DNA from: Pseudarthrobacter sp. NIBRBAC000502772
GTDB taxonomy: Bacteria > Actinomycetota > Actinomycetes > Actinomycetales > Micrococcaceae
Assembly (NCBI RefSeq): GCF_006517235.1
Contig: NZ_CP041188.1
Span: 3,534,001-3,598,000, forward strand
DNA: 64,000 nucleotides
Direction: 5' to 3'
Shown: in pieces, positions 1 through 9,339 of the stretch
Position numbering within the stretch: position 1 is the first letter of the stretch
How the letters are laid out: every line of letters begins with the position of its first letter
Program-made: the position numbers and the translations under genes
The notes under the pieces: model-generated
Told to the model about the DNA's origin: nothing
What the model saw: the letters and a program-made list of their open reading frames with translations, nothing else
Database searches by the model: none

Positions 1-3000
1 ATCGAGGTGTCCGGGCGCACGTTCCCGGTGGAGATCCGGTACAGGCCGCTGTCCCAGCCGGCCGGCGGACCCGCCGATGGCGAAGATGCAGACGCCTCAG
101 ATGACGAACTCGAAGAGGACCGCGATCCGCTCGACGCCGTCTGCGACGCCGTTGACGAACTCGCCACCGAGGCCCCCGGCGACATCCTGGTCTTTTTCTC
201 CGGCGAGCGCGAAATCCGCGACGCAGCAGAGGCACTCAACGCCAGGATCCAGTCCAACCGGCGCCTTGCCGGCACCGAGGTGCTCCCGCTGTTCGCCCGC
301 CTGAGCCTGCAGGAACAGCACAAGGTGTTCCACCCCGGCAAAAACCGCCGGATTGTGCTGGCCACCAACGTGGCCGAGACGTCCCTGACGGTCCCGGGCA
401 TCAAGTACGTCATCGACACCGGCACGGCCCGCATCTCCCGCTACTCGCACCGCACCAAAGTCCAGCGGCTGCCCATCGAGCGCGTGTCGCAGGCTTCGGC
501 GAACCAGCGCTCCGGCCGGTGCGGCCGTGTGTCGGACGGAATCGCCATCCGGCTCTATTCGGAAGAGGACTTCGGGTCCCGGCCGCTGTTCACGGATCCG
601 GAAATCCTGCGCACCAACCTGGCGGCAGTCATCCTGCAGATGACCGCCATGGGCGTTGCCCGTGGGCCCAAGGACGTGGAGAACTTCCCGTTCGTCGAGC
701 CGCCTGACTCGCGGGCAATCAACGACGGCGTTACGCTCCTGCGCGAGCTCGGCGCCCTGAATGCCGTGAGACCGCAAAACGCACCAGCGGACGCCAAGAG
801 CGGCGGACTCACCGCCGTCGGACAGCAGCTTGCCCAGCTGCCGGTGGATCCCCGCCTCGGCAGGATGATCGTGGAGGCCGGCAAGCGCGGCTGCGTCCGC
901 GAGGTAATGATCCTCGCCGCGGCGCTGACCATCCAGGACCCGCGTGAGCGTCCCACGGACAAGCAGCAGCTCGCTGCCGAGAAGCATGCCCGCTTCCGTG
1001 ACGAAAACTCTGACTTCACCGGCTTCCTGAACCTGTGGAACTACCTGCAGGAGAAACAGGAGGAACTCTCGTCCACCCAGTTCCGCCGCCTGTGCCGGAC
1101 CGAGTTCATCAACTACCTTCGCGTCAGGGAATGGCAGGATCTCTTCGCCCAGCTCCGCCAGATGGCCCGCCCGCTCGGGATCAGCCTGGACAACAAGCGC
1201 CTTGCCGATCCTGTGGGCAACCACGAGGGCATCCACATGAGCCTGCTGTCGGGCCTCCTCAGCCACATCGGCATCCTGGACGAGCGCAAGCGCGAATACG
1301 CAGGTGCCCGCGGCAGCCGGTTCGCCATCTTCCCCGGTTCGTCGCTCTTCAAGAAGTCCCCCACGTTTGTGATGGCTGCCGAACTCGTGGAGACGAGCCG
1401 CCTCTGGGCCAGGGTCGCAGCCAAGTTCGATCCCGTCTGGGCGGAGCAGGTGGCACCGGACCTCGTTAAGCGCAGCTACAGCGAGCCGCACTGGTCCACC
1501 AAAATGGGCGCGGTCATGGCCTACGAGAAGGTCACCCTGTACGGCGTGCCCATCATCCCGCAGCGCCGGGTCAACTACAGCCGAGTGGATCCTGTGCTGG
1601 CCCGCGAGCTGTTCATCCGGCACGCCCTGGTGGAAGGCGATTGGAAAACGCACCACAAGTTCTTCCACCGCAACCGCGCCCTGCTTCTGGAGGTCGAGGA
1701 GCTCGAAGCCAGGATGCGCCGCCGCGACCTGCTGGTGGACGACGAAACGCTGTTTGAGTTCTACGACGCCAGGATCGGCCCCGACGTTGTATCCGAACGG
1801 CACTTCGACAAATGGTGGAAGGAGGCCCGGCAGCAGAATCCGGACCTCCTCGACTACGACAAGTCATTGCTGCTCAACAACGACGCCGATGACCTGGACG
1901 AGGCCGCTTATCCGAAGACGCTGTTGCACAAGGGCTTCGAGCTGCCACTCAGCTACGAGTTCCACCCTGTGGCGCCCGGGTCACCGCCCAACCCGTCCGA
2001 CGGCGTCACGGCCGAAGTCCCGGTGCTCTTCCTGAACCAGCTCGATGATGCCGCCTTCCGCTGGCTGATCCCCGGCCAGCGTGCCGAGCTCGTGGCTGCC
2101 CTGATCAAGTCCCTGCCCAAGCAGGTCCGCAAGAACTTCGTCCCTGCTCCCGATGTGGCCCGGCAAGCCGTTGCCGCCCTGGAATCGGACTTTGATCCGG
2201 CCCACGATGAGCTGGAAGCTTCACTGGAACTGGCCCTGCGCCGGATCCGCGGCCACGTCATCCCTCCCGGTTCCTGGAACTGGGACGCGGTGCCGTCCCA
2301 CCTGCGGGTGAGCTTCAAGGTTGTGGATACCCAGGGCAAGGCGCTGGACGAGGGCAAGGACCTCGCGGCCCTGCAGGAGCGACTGGCCCCGGCAACACGC
2401 CGCGCCATTGCTGAATCCCTGGGGGCGACGCCGGGAACCACCGGGCCGCAGTCTCGGGGAAATTCGAAGACACCCGGAAGGTCCGGCGGGAACGTACCCG
2501 CTTCGTCGGCTGGCGGAAATGCAGCCGGCAGCGGCACAGGCTTCACGGAACAGTCCGGCCTGACGGAGTGGGCCTTCGGCACGGTGCAGCGGCAGGTCAG
2601 CAACACCGTCAACGGCCACATGGTCACCGGCTATCCGGCGTTGGTGGATGAAGGAACATCCGTGGCGCTGCGAGTCTTCCAGACCTCGTCGGAGCAGCTC
2701 GAGGCCATGCGCGGCGGTGTGATCCGGCTCCTCGCCCTCCGAGTACCCGCACCGGACCGCTACGTTCTGGAGCACCTCAACAACACCGAAAAGCTGACGT
2801 TCAGCCAGAATCCGCACGGTTCCGTGTCAGCCCTCATTGCCGATTGCGCCCTCGCTGCCGTGGACAAACTGACCCCGGCGGAACTCCCGTGGGACCGGGC
2901 GTCCTTCGACGCCCTCTACGAGCAGGTCCGGGCAGAACTCATCGATACCGTCTTTAGCGTGACGGCCGTGGTGGAGCGGGTCCTGGCCAGCACCCGGCGG

Positions 3001-3414
3001 ATTGAGAAACAGCTGAAGGGCACCACCAGCCTCGCACTCATCAGCGCCCTGAACGACGTCAGGAGCCAGCTCGAGCAGCTGGTGTTCCCGGGATTCGTAG
3101 CCCGCACCGGCTACAAGCAGCTGAGCCAGCTCCCCCGCTACCTTGCCGCCATCGAGAAACGCCTCGAAAAGCTCCCCGGCAACGTTCAGCGGGATGGCCT
3201 GAGCATGGCCGCGGTCCAGCGGCTGGAAGACGATTACGACGACGCCGTGTCGGCGCTGCTGCCAGGGCGTCGGGTGGGTGCCGAACTGACGCAGGTCCGC
3301 TGGATGATCGAGGAGCTGCGGGTGAGCCTCTTCGCCGTCGAACTCGGAACGGCCTATTCCGTCTCCGAAAAGCGGATCCGGGCTGTCCTTAACAAGGCGC
3401 TCGCGCCGGCCTAG
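1..3414 (+). CDS. hrpA: ATP-dependent RNA helicase HrpA, C-terminal part (5' end outside window)
   Basis: The reading frame is already open at base 1, so the N-terminal DEAH ATPase core lies upstream of the window. Visible are helicase motif V near residue 121 (ATNVAETSLT) and motif VI near residue 169 (QRSGRCGR, a variant of QRAGRAGR), then the HA2 and OB-type region and a long C-terminal DUF3418-like region. This order is typical of bacterial HrpA, which is usually about 1,300 residues; 1,137 codons including the stop are present. A Gly/Ser/Pro/Thr-rich linker lies near residues 805-850. The role is inferred from the family: an ATP-driven RNA helicase acting on mRNA or ribosome complexes in the cytoplasm. 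It converges on the HIT gene, with a GC-rich hairpin right after the stop. Confidence 0.93.
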   Translation: MEVSGRTFPVEIRYRPLSQPAGGPADGEDADASDDELEEDRDPLDAVCDAVDELATEAPGDILVFFSGEREIRDAAEALNARIQSNRRLAGTEVLPLFARLSLQEQHKVFHPGKNRRIVLATNVAETSLTVPGIKYVIDTGTARISRYSHRTKVQRLPIERVSQASANQRSGRCGRVSDGIAIRLYSEEDFGSRPLFTDPEILRTNLAAVILQMTAMGVARGPKDVENFPFVEPPDSRAINDGVTLLRELGALNAVRPQNAPADAKSGGLTAVGQQLAQLPVDPRLGRMIVEAGKRGCVREVMILAAALTIQDPRERPTDKQQLAAEKHARFRDENSDFTGFLNLWNYLQEKQEELSSTQFRRLCRTEFINYLRVREWQDLFAQLRQMARPLGISLDNKRLADPVGNHEGIHMSLLSGLLSHIGILDERKREYAGARGSRFAIFPGSSLFKKSPTFVMAAELVETSRLWARVAAKFDPVWAEQVAPDLVKRSYSEPHWSTKMGAVMAYEKVTLYGVPIIPQRRVNYSRVDPVLARELFIRHALVEGDWKTHHKFFHRNRALLLEVEELEARMRRRDLLVDDETLFEFYDARIGPDVVSERHFDKWWKEARQQNPDLLDYDKSLLLNNDADDLDEAAYPKTLLHKGFELPLSYEFHPVAPGSPPNPSDGVTAEVPVLFLNQLDDAAFRWLIPGQRAELVAALIKSLPKQVRKNFVPAPDVARQAVAALESDFDPAHDELEASLELALRRIRGHVIPPGSWNWDAVPSHLRVSFKVVDTQGKALDEGKDLAALQERLAPATRRAIAESLGATPGTTGPQSRGNSKTPGRSGGNVPASSAGGNAAGSGTGFTEQSGLTEWAFGTVQRQVSNTVNGHMVTGYPALVDEGTSVALRVFQTSSEQLEAMRGGVIRLLALRVPAPDRYVLEHLNNTEKLTFSQNPHGSVSALIADCALAAVDKLTPAELPWDRASFDALYEQVRAELIDTVFSVTAVVERVLASTRRIEKQLKGTTSLALISALNDVRSQLEQLVFPGFVARTGYKQLSQLPRYLAAIEKRLEKLPGNVQRDGLSMAAVQRLEDDYDDAVSALLPGRRVGAELTQVRWMIEELRVSLFAVELGTAYSVSEKRIRAVLNKALAPA

Positions 3415-3440
3415 GCCGGCAGGAAAAGACCTTGCCGGCC
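3414..3440 (+). terminator. GC-rich hairpin after hrpA
   Basis: Eight-base arms GGCCGGCA and TGCCGGCC enclose an 11-nt loop starting at the last base of the hrpA stop codon. No T-run follows, so a terminator role between the convergent genes is only plausible. Confidence 0.35.
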
Positions 3441-3493
3441 CACGGCTGGCGCGGGCAAGTCCTGGCCGGGCCAAACCGGCGCGAGCGTCAGGC

Positions 3494-3922
3494 TCAGCCG
3501 GCGGGAACGAACTCCGCATAGCCGGCGGCCCGAAGCCCGGCGCGCAGCTTTTCGGCGTTCGCGTCCAGCACCGCGGGATCCGGGTTCTGGTCGGCCGAGG
3601 CGAAATCGAAATCAGCCATGGTCCTGGACGGCCACACGTGGACGTGCAGGTGGTTGATCTCGTACCCGGCCACAATCAGCCCCGCCCGCTCGGCGGGAAA
3701 GACGTCCAGCTGCACCGCACCGATCCGCCGGGCCACCTCCATCACCTTCGCGAGGGTCTCCGGGGACGCATCCGTCCAGCGGTCCACCTCCTCGGTGGGG
3801 ACCACCAGGGTGTGCCCGTCGGCCAGGGGACCCGTGGTCAGGAAGGCCGCAACGTCATCCTCCCGCCAGACGAAGCGTCCGGGGATCTCGCCATTGATGA
3901 TTTTGGTGAACAGGGTGCTCAT
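3494..3922 (-). CDS. HIT family protein (histidine triad nucleotide hydrolase)
   Basis: The 142-residue protein carries the histidine triad HLHVHVWP at residues 91-98, with the N-terminal HIT fold signature (FTKIINGEIP) and the GHTLVVP strand. HIT proteins are small cytosolic enzymes that hydrolyse or transfer nucleotidyl groups, for example from adenosine phosphoramidates; the substrate here is not evident. Its ATG overlaps the stop of the upstream alcohol dehydrogenase by four bases (ATGA), so it is the last gene of a coupled three-gene operon with that enzyme and a sulfurtransferase. Confidence 0.92.
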   Translation of the reverse strand: MSTLFTKIINGEIPGRFVWREDDVAAFLTTGPLADGHTLVVPTEEVDRWTDASPETLAKVMEVARRIGAVQLDVFPAERAGLIVAGYEINHLHVHVWPSRTMADFDFASADQNPDPAVLDANAEKLRAGLRAAGYAEFVPAG

Positions 3923-5103
3923 GCGTCTGCCTTCTCGGCCGGAGCCTGCAGGGTGCTGGTGTCCAGCACAAACCGGTATTTCACGTCGCCTGCCACCATG
4001 CGGTCGTAGGCCTCATTCAGCTGGTCTGCGCGCACCAGTTCGATATCCGCCACTACTCCGTGCTCGGCGCAGAAGTCGAGCATCTCCTGAGTTTCGGCGA
4101 TGCCGCCGATCAGCGAGCCAGCGTACGCGATCCGCCGCCGGATAAGGGCCCCCGGATTCACCGGCGGCATGGCGTCGGAGGGCAGGCCCAGCTGGAACAG
4201 CGCACCGTCCACGCGCAGGGTGCGGAAAAACGGATTCAGGTCGTGCGGAGCAGCCACGGTGTCGATAATGAGGTCGATGGTGCGGTCCGCGGCGGCCATG
4301 GCATCCTTGTCCCGGGACAGGATCACTTCGTCGGCCCCGAGTTCCAGTGCGGCCGGCACCTTGGCTTCGGAGGTGGTGAAGACCACCACCCGCGCCCCCA
4401 TGGCCTTGGCGAGCTTCACGGCCATGTGTCCGAGCCCGCCGAGCCCCACCACGCCCACCACGTCGCCTTCCTCCACGTCGAAGTGCCGCAAGGGAGAGAA
4501 CGTGGTGACGCCTGCGCAGAGCAAGGGGGCGACGGCGGCCGGGTCCAGGTTGCCGGGCACTCGGACCACGTAGCGCCGGTCCACCACCACGGCGGACGAG
4601 TAACCGCCCTGGGTGATGGCATCGCCGTTGCGCGGATCCTTGGCGCCGTAGGTCCCGATCAGCCCGATTTCGCAGTACTGTTCCAGCCCGTCCAGGCAGC
4701 TCTCGCATTCACGGCAGGAATCAACCATGCATCCGACGCCAACGCGGTCCCCCGGGATGAAGTCGGTCACGGCCGAGCCGACGCGGCTGACGGTTCCGAC
4801 AATCTCGTGGCCAGGGACCAGCGGATATTTCTGGCTGCCCCATTCACCACGCGTGGCGTGCACGTCCGAGTGGCACAGGCCGCAGAATTCGATGGCAATT
4901 TCGACGTCATCTGCTTTGGGGGCACGCCGGGCCAGCGTCAGGGGTGCCAGGCCGCTGTCGGCGGAAGCCGCGCCATAGGCGGCTGCCAGCACGCCGGTGC
5001 CGGGAACGGTGTCCAGGTCCGTAGCAGGACGAGCAGCAACAGGATCGTCGTTCGGCAATACGGGGCGGGCAAGGGGCGGCGGTACGGGGCGTCCTGGGGT
5101 CAT
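3919..5103 (-). CDS. Zinc-dependent NAD(P)-dependent alcohol dehydrogenase (YahK/cinnamyl-alcohol type)
   Basis: This medium-chain dehydrogenase has the catalytic-zinc signature GLCHSDVH and the GHE motif, the four-cysteine structural zinc loop (CRECESCLDGLEQYC), the Rossmann motif GLGGLGH and the family segment IGGIAETQEMLDFCAEHG. The features match E. coli YahK-like aldehyde reductases and cinnamyl alcohol dehydrogenases, which reduce aldehydes with NADPH. The physiological substrate is unknown. The chosen ATG overlaps the sulfurtransferase stop (ATGA), which argues for coupling. It gives about 35 extra N-terminal residues compared with YahK, so a later start remains possible. Confidence 0.9.
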   Translation of the reverse strand: MTPGRPVPPPLARPVLPNDDPVAARPATDLDTVPGTGVLAAAYGAASADSGLAPLTLARRAPKADDVEIAIEFCGLCHSDVHATRGEWGSQKYPLVPGHEIVGTVSRVGSAVTDFIPGDRVGVGCMVDSCRECESCLDGLEQYCEIGLIGTYGAKDPRNGDAITQGGYSSAVVVDRRYVVRVPGNLDPAAVAPLLCAGVTTFSPLRHFDVEEGDVVGVVGLGGLGHMAVKLAKAMGARVVVFTTSEAKVPAALELGADEVILSRDKDAMAAADRTIDLIIDTVAAPHDLNPFFRTLRVDGALFQLGLPSDAMPPVNPGALIRRRIAYAGSLIGGIAETQEMLDFCAEHGVVADIELVRADQLNEAYDRMVAGDVKYRFVLDTSTLQAPAEKADA

Positions 5104-5987
5104 CCTTCGACGCTACCCCCGCGGGCCGCCGCATGGCCACTCGGGCCACTGCCCGTCGCCACCGGCAGGGCCGGATTGTTGGACCATTCCGAGAAGGATC
5201 CCGGATAGAGGGCGGCCCGGAATCCGGCGATTTCAAGGGCGGCCACCTCATGGGCGGCAGTCACGCCCGAGCCGCAGTACACGGCCACCGGGACCTCGTC
5301 ACGGACGCCGAGGTCCTCGAAGCGGCGCCGCAGCTCGCCAGCTGGCAGGAAGTGCCCGGCCCCGTCCACGTTCTCTGTTGTGGGTGCGCTGCGGGCGCCC
5401 GGAATGTGGCCGGCACGGGGATCAACGGGTTCAAATTCGCCCCGGTACCTTTCGCCGGCCCGGGCATCCAGGAGGACGCCGGTTGCCGGCCAGTCTGCCG
5501 CTCCGGCCGCGTCGATACTGGGCATCCTGCCTCCGACAGGGGACATATCAAAGGAGACACGCCCGACGGCGGCGTCCACGGGTCCGGTGTCTAGCGGCAG
5601 TCCGGCGTCCCGCCAGGCGGCCAGTCCGCCGTCGAGCAGGTACACGTCCTGGAACCCTGCGTTGCGGAGCATCCACCAGAGCCGGGCGGCGGCCATGTTG
5701 CCGCTGTTGTCATAGGCCACCACAACGTCGCCGTTGTTGATCCCCCAGCGCCTGGCAGTTTCCTGGAATTCCGCGTCCGTGGGCAGCGGGTGCCTGCCGC
5801 GGGCCGGGGTGGCCGGCGTCGCCAACTCGGTGGCTAGGTCCACAAAAACTGCCCCGGGGAGGTGCCCCTCAAGGAAGTGTTCCCGGCCGTGCGGGTCCCC
5901 CAGCGCCCAGCGGACGTCCAGCAACACGGTTCGCTGGCCGGCGTCGAAACGCGCTGCCAAAGCCTGGACAGCCATCAGTGGACCCAT
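5100..5987 (-). CDS. Sulfurtransferase, tandem rhodanese domains (3-mercaptopyruvate type)
   Basis: The 295-residue protein has two rhodanese domains (about 10-135 and 155-290). The active-site loop CGSGVTA at C238 is the form typical of 3-mercaptopyruvate sulfurtransferases rather than thiosulfate sulfurtransferases. It would move sulfane sulfur from mercaptopyruvate or thiosulfate to a thiol or cyanide in the cytoplasm. The ATG at 5987 is chosen because AAGGAG lies a few bases upstream; the longer open frame would run through the divergent neighbour. It is the first gene of a coupled operon with the alcohol dehydrogenase and HIT protein, and diverges from a cysteine desulfhydrase-like gene across 99 bases. 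Confidence 0.9.
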   Translation of the reverse strand: MGPLMAVQALAARFDAGQRTVLLDVRWALGDPHGREHFLEGHLPGAVFVDLATELATPATPARGRHPLPTDAEFQETARRWGINNGDVVVAYDNSGNMAAARLWWMLRNAGFQDVYLLDGGLAAWRDAGLPLDTGPVDAAVGRVSFDMSPVGGRMPSIDAAGAADWPATGVLLDARAGERYRGEFEPVDPRAGHIPGARSAPTTENVDGAGHFLPAGELRRRFEDLGVRDEVPVAVYCGSGVTAAHEVAALEIAGFRAALYPGSFSEWSNNPALPVATGSGPSGHAAARGGSVEG

Positions 5988-6086
5988 CGTTCTCCTTGCA
6001 ATTGTGCTTGTGAGGTGTGCAGCCGCTGCTCCAACTCTAGCTGCGGCAGAACGGCCTGCGGGTAGGGCCGACGGTAGGCTGGTCCG

Positions 6087-7166
6087 GTGAAGAACGCGAG
6101 CGCTGACCGGGCCTGGGCTGACCAGGCCATCAGAAAAGTCAATGCGGAAAACAACCGGTCCGCCGATACCCATCTCTACTCGGTACCGCTCCCGCAGCAC
6201 TGGGGCGTCCAGCTTTACCTCAAGGACGAATCCACGCACCGTTCGGGGAGCCTCAAGCACCGGCTGGCCCGCTCGCTGTTCCTCTTCGGCCTGGTCAACG
6301 GCTGGATCCGTGAAGGGACCACCATCGTGGAGGCGTCCAGCGGCAGCACCGCTGTTTCGGAGGCATATTTCGCGCAGCTCCTGGGCCTGCCGTTCGTTGC
6401 GGTCATGACCCGCACGACGAGCCCGGAGAAGATCGCGCTGATCGAACAGTTCGGCGGCTCGTGCCTGTTGGTTGACCACGCCTCGGAGGTTTATGCTGCG
6501 GCGGCGGACGTCGCTGCCACGTCCAACGGCCACTACATGGACCAGTTCACCTACGCGGAGCGGGCCACGGACTGGCGTGGCAACAACAACATCGCGGAGT
6601 CCATCTTCGGGCAGCTGGCGCTGGAGGAACACCCCGTCCCCCGCTGGATCGTGGTGGGTGCGGGGACCGGAGGCACCAGTGCAACCATTGGCCGCTACCT
6701 GCGCTACCGCGGCCATGACACGCGCCTTGCGGTGGTAGACCCGGAGAATTCCGCGTTCTACCCCGGCTGGCTGAGCGGTGCGGGTGAGGCCAGCACCGGA
6801 CTGCCGTCACGGATCGAAGGGATCGGCCGGCCGCGGATGGAACCGAGCTTTGTCCCCGCCGTCATCGACCACATGATCCAGGTTCCCGATGCCGCCTCCG
6901 TCGCAGCCATGCGGCACCTGCGCACGGTCGCCGACCTGCATGCCGGACCGTCCACGGGCACCAATCTGTGGGGCGTCTGGCAGCTTGTGGCGGAAATGGT
7001 GGCCGAGGGCCAACGCGGCAGCATTGTGTCGTTGATGTGCGACGGCGGCGACCGCTATGCGGGTAACTACTACAATCCCGCATGGCTGTCAGGGCAGGAC
7101 CTGGACCCCGAGCCGTATGAGGAAGTCATCCGCCGGTTTTTCGAGACCGGCGCCTGGAACTCGTAG
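6087..7166 (+). CDS. PLP-dependent cysteine synthase-family enzyme, Cds1-like L-cysteine desulfhydrase
   Basis: The 359-residue protein is a fold-type II PLP enzyme. The Schiff-base lysine is K57 in GSLKHRL, the substrate loop is SSGSTA (residues 84-89), and the cofactor phosphate loop is GAGTGGTS. The sequence resembles the actinobacterial group containing Mycobacterium tuberculosis Cds1, which releases H2S, pyruvate and ammonia from cysteine. A cysteine synthase activity cannot be excluded from sequence. The GTG start gives the right N-terminus for this group. The gene diverges from the sulfurtransferase operon, placing sulfide-producing and sulfane-transfer functions back to back. It converges on the next gene with only four bases between stops. 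Confidence 0.88.
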   Translation: MKNASADRAWADQAIRKVNAENNRSADTHLYSVPLPQHWGVQLYLKDESTHRSGSLKHRLARSLFLFGLVNGWIREGTTIVEASSGSTAVSEAYFAQLLGLPFVAVMTRTTSPEKIALIEQFGGSCLLVDHASEVYAAAADVAATSNGHYMDQFTYAERATDWRGNNNIAESIFGQLALEEHPVPRWIVVGAGTGGTSATIGRYLRYRGHDTRLAVVDPENSAFYPGWLSGAGEASTGLPSRIEGIGRPRMEPSFVPAVIDHMIQVPDAASVAAMRHLRTVADLHAGPSTGTNLWGVWQLVAEMVAEGQRGSIVSLMCDGGDRYAGNYYNPAWLSGQDLDPEPYEEVIRRFFETGAWNS

Positions 7167-7170
7167 CCGA

Positions 7171-7827
7171 TCAGACCTCCACTGATTCCCGCGGGGCAAG
7201 GCGGGTGTACTCGGTGCCGTATTTCCGGCCCAGCCGGGCAACATGGGACTCTGCGACCTTCAGGCCCGTTTCGTTGAGCAGCCCGTCGTGGATCTGGAAC
7301 GCACGCGGGGCCCGGACGGCAATGACAAAATCCACCACCTCGCTGACCTTGCTCCACGGCGCGTGGAGCGGAACCAGCAGCGTCTGCACGCTGAGGCCGT
7401 CCGGGATGATGAAAGAGTCCCCGGGGTGGTACACGTTGCCGTCCACCAGGTAGCCGATGTTGGCCACGATGGGAACCTGCGGGTGGATCAGTGCGTGCTG
7501 TCCGCCGAAGCTGCGCACGTTGAAGCCGGCCGCGTCAAAACTGGAACCGGGTTCAACCGTGTGGATCCGCACTGCGGCCTGCGGCGCCTCCTCCCGCAGA
7601 TGGGCGGCCACTCCGGCCGGCGCAAAGACCGCCAGGACGTCAGAGCGGCGCAGTGCGTTGACCATGGCCGGCACATCCACATGGTCGGCGTGCTCGTGCG
7701 TGATCAGCACGGCCTGCGCCCCGGCCAGGGCTTCGGCCGTCTCGGAGAATGTTCCCGGATCCAGCACCAGCACCCCGCCGTCCTTCTCAAGCCGGACGCA
7801 CGCGTGGGTGTATTTTGTCAGCTTCAT
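7171..7827 (-). CDS. Metallo-beta-lactamase-fold hydrolase (UlaG-like)
   Basis: The 218-residue protein starts MKLTKYTHAC and carries the metal-binding motif THEHADH at residues 43-49, with later ligands in GGQHA and YHPGDS. It is a small, soluble MBL-fold hydrolase of the UlaG-like group, whose members act on phosphodiesters or lactones. No substrate can be assigned. No intrinsic terminator is visible in the four bases separating it from the convergent Cds1-like gene. It diverges from the Fur-family regulator downstream. Confidence 0.87.
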   Translation of the reverse strand: MKLTKYTHACVRLEKDGGVLVLDPGTFSETAEALAGAQAVLITHEHADHVDVPAMVNALRRSDVLAVFAPAGVAAHLREEAPQAAVRIHTVEPGSSFDAAGFNVRSFGGQHALIHPQVPIVANIGYLVDGNVYHPGDSFIIPDGLSVQTLLVPLHAPWSKVSEVVDFVIAVRAPRAFQIHDGLLNETGLKVAESHVARLGRKYGTEYTRLAPRESVEV

Positions 7828-7888
7828 AGCGCCAGCCTAGGGTCCGGCCCCAACCATGTCCAAGGGCGTCCGGCTGTTCAGCCCCGGC

Positions 7889-7909
7889 TGGTAATCTTGA
7901 TGATTGCCA
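7889..7909. promoter_or_regulatory. Imperfect palindrome over the likely zur promoter
   Basis: Arms TGGTAATC (7889-7896) and GATTGCCA (7902-7909) pair at seven of eight positions around a five-base spacer. A -10-like TAATCT (7892-7897) lies inside. The site ends 27 bases before the chosen ATG of the regulator, so autoregulation is a reasonable inference, but no recognisable -35 is seen. Confidence 0.35.
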
Positions 7910-7936
7910 CCGTCCCTCAGGGAAGCGAGTACCTTC

Positions 7937-8419
7937 ATGCCGTTCGGCACCAAAGCTGACGCCACGCCGTCGACCGCTGCATCCGGCGCAGGCACCGTTA
8001 GTGTGCCCGGCAAGGAGCAGCGCGTCACCAAGCAGCGTGTGGCCGTCAGCGCTGCCCTGGACGAGCTGGATGACTTCGTCAGCACGCAGGAGCTCTACCG
8101 CATCCTGCAGAACAAGGGCGTCTCAGTTTCCCTGGCAACGGCGTACCGGATCCTGCAGTCCCTCGCCGACGAGGGCCTCGTGGACGTGCTGCGCAACGGC
8201 GAGGGCGAAGCCGTTTACCGGCGCTGTGCCGTGACCGGGCACCACCATCACCTGCTGTGCCGCAACTGCGGGAAGGCCGTGGAAGTGGAGGCCCCGGCGG
8301 TGGAAACCTGGGCCGCCCGGATCGCCACCGAACATGGCTACACCGAGGTGGCGCACACCGTGGAGATCTTCGGCCTGTGCCCGGAGTGCACAGCCCTCAG
8401 GGCCGCCGGCAAGCTCTGA
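7937..8419 (+). CDS. zur: Fur-family transcriptional regulator, probable zinc uptake regulator Zur
   Basis: The 160-residue protein has a Fur-type winged helix (VTKQRVAVSAALDEL, then the LATAYRILQSLADEGLV recognition region), the HHHH metal cluster at residues 102-105, and two structural zinc pairs, CRNC (108-111) and CPEC (148-151). Location next to a zinc ABC transporter supports Zur rather than Fur or PerR. When zinc-loaded it would repress znuACB. The ATG at 7937 is preferred over an in-frame TTG at 7904, because AGGGAAG precedes it and the residues ahead of it do not look conserved. Some 17 low-complexity residues precede the conserved domain. Confidence 0.87.
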   Translation: MPFGTKADATPSTAASGAGTVSVPGKEQRVTKQRVAVSAALDELDDFVSTQELYRILQNKGVSVSLATAYRILQSLADEGLVDVLRNGEGEAVYRRCAVTGHHHHLLCRNCGKAVEVEAPAVETWAARIATEHGYTEVAHTVEIFGLCPECTALRAAGKL

Positions 8420-8463
8420 CGGCCTGCGCCGCCGCAACCTGAAGCATCCCGCATATGCCCGTG

Positions 8464-9339
8464 TCAGCGGGCGTGCACCAGCCGGCCGTTGATGCCCTTC
8501 TTGGCCCGGACACTGCCGACGACGCGGCACACCACGTAGATCAGGAATGACAGCGTGGTGACGTAGGGGCTGATGGGGATCCGGCCGCCCAGGGCCAGCA
8601 GGATTCCGCCCACCGTGGCCGTGACGGCGAAAACAACGCTGAGCGCCACGACGGCCACGGGAGCGGACGTCACGCGGAGCGCCGCGGCTGCCGGGGTGAT
8701 CAGCAATGCGAGCACCAGGAGCGCCCCCACCACCTGGATGGACAGCGCTACGCTGACTCCCAGCAGGACCATAAAGATCAGCGCGAGCGTCCGTACGGGC
8801 ACCCCGCGGGCTTCGGCCAGTTCGGGATCAACGCTGGCAAAGTTCAGCGGGCGCCAGATGGCTGCCAGGGCTGCAATGACCAGCACAGCGGCGCCGGCAA
8901 GGACCTGGAGCTGGACGGTGTCCACGGACACGATCTGCCCCGTGAGCAGGCCGAATTTGTTGGCGGCCCGGCCTTCGTAGAGCGACAGGAACAGGATGCC
9001 GAGCCCCAGGCCGAAGGGCATGATCACCCCGATGATGGAGTTTTTGTCCCGGGCCCGGACGCCCATCAGGCCCAGGAGCAGCGCCGCCGCCACCGAGCCG
9101 ATGAGCGAGCCAAACACGATGTCCGAGCCGATCAGGAGCGCAAATGCCGCCCCGGCGAAGGAGAGCTCCGAGATGCCGTGGACGGCGAAGGCCAGGTCCC
9201 GTTTCATCACGAAAGTGCCCACCAGCCCGCCCAGCAGGCCCAGCACGGCCCCGGCCCAGATAGAGTTCTGGACCAGCACCAGCAGCTCTCCGTAGTTCTC
9301 GAAGCTGAAGATTGCTCCGATGATGCTGTCCGCGTCCAT
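8464..9339 (-). CDS. znuB: Zinc/manganese ABC transporter permease ZnuB
   Basis: The 291-residue hydrophobic protein has about eight membrane segments and the metal-ABC family signature around SFAGAAFALLIG and QVVGALLVLALLITPAA. It belongs to the ABC-3 permease family, which imports Zn or Mn with a ZnuA-type binding protein. Its ATG overlaps the znuC stop by one base (TGATG), so it is the last gene of the znuA-znuC-znuB operon. Zinc is favoured because of the His-rich loop in the partner lipoprotein and the Zur-like gene next to it. Confidence 0.91.
   Translation of the reverse strand: MDADSIIGAIFSFENYGELLVLVQNSIWAGAVLGLLGGLVGTFVMKRDLAFAVHGISELSFAGAAFALLIGSDIVFGSLIGSVAAALLLGLMGVRARDKNSIIGVIMPFGLGLGILFLSLYEGRAANKFGLLTGQIVSVDTVQLQVLAGAAVLVIAALAAIWRPLNFASVDPELAEARGVPVRTLALIFMVLLGVSVALSIQVVGALLVLALLITPAAAALRVTSAPVAVVALSVVFAVTATVGGILLALGGRIPISPYVTTLSFLIYVVCRVVGSVRAKKGINGRLVHAR

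Noticed and set aside
97..1803. Long open frame on the minus strand inside hrpA
   Set aside because: It mirrors the hrpA codon pattern, has no recognisable domain and no ribosome site; high GC produces such frames.
4060..5208. Plus-strand frame of 382 codons opposite the alcohol dehydrogenase
   Set aside because: Composition is the His/Gly/Arg-rich type of antisense frames, and it covers the coupled gene junction.
5988..6716. N-terminal extension of the sulfurtransferase frame
   Set aside because: It runs opposite the Cds1-like gene, and AAGGAG before ATG 5987 marks the real start.
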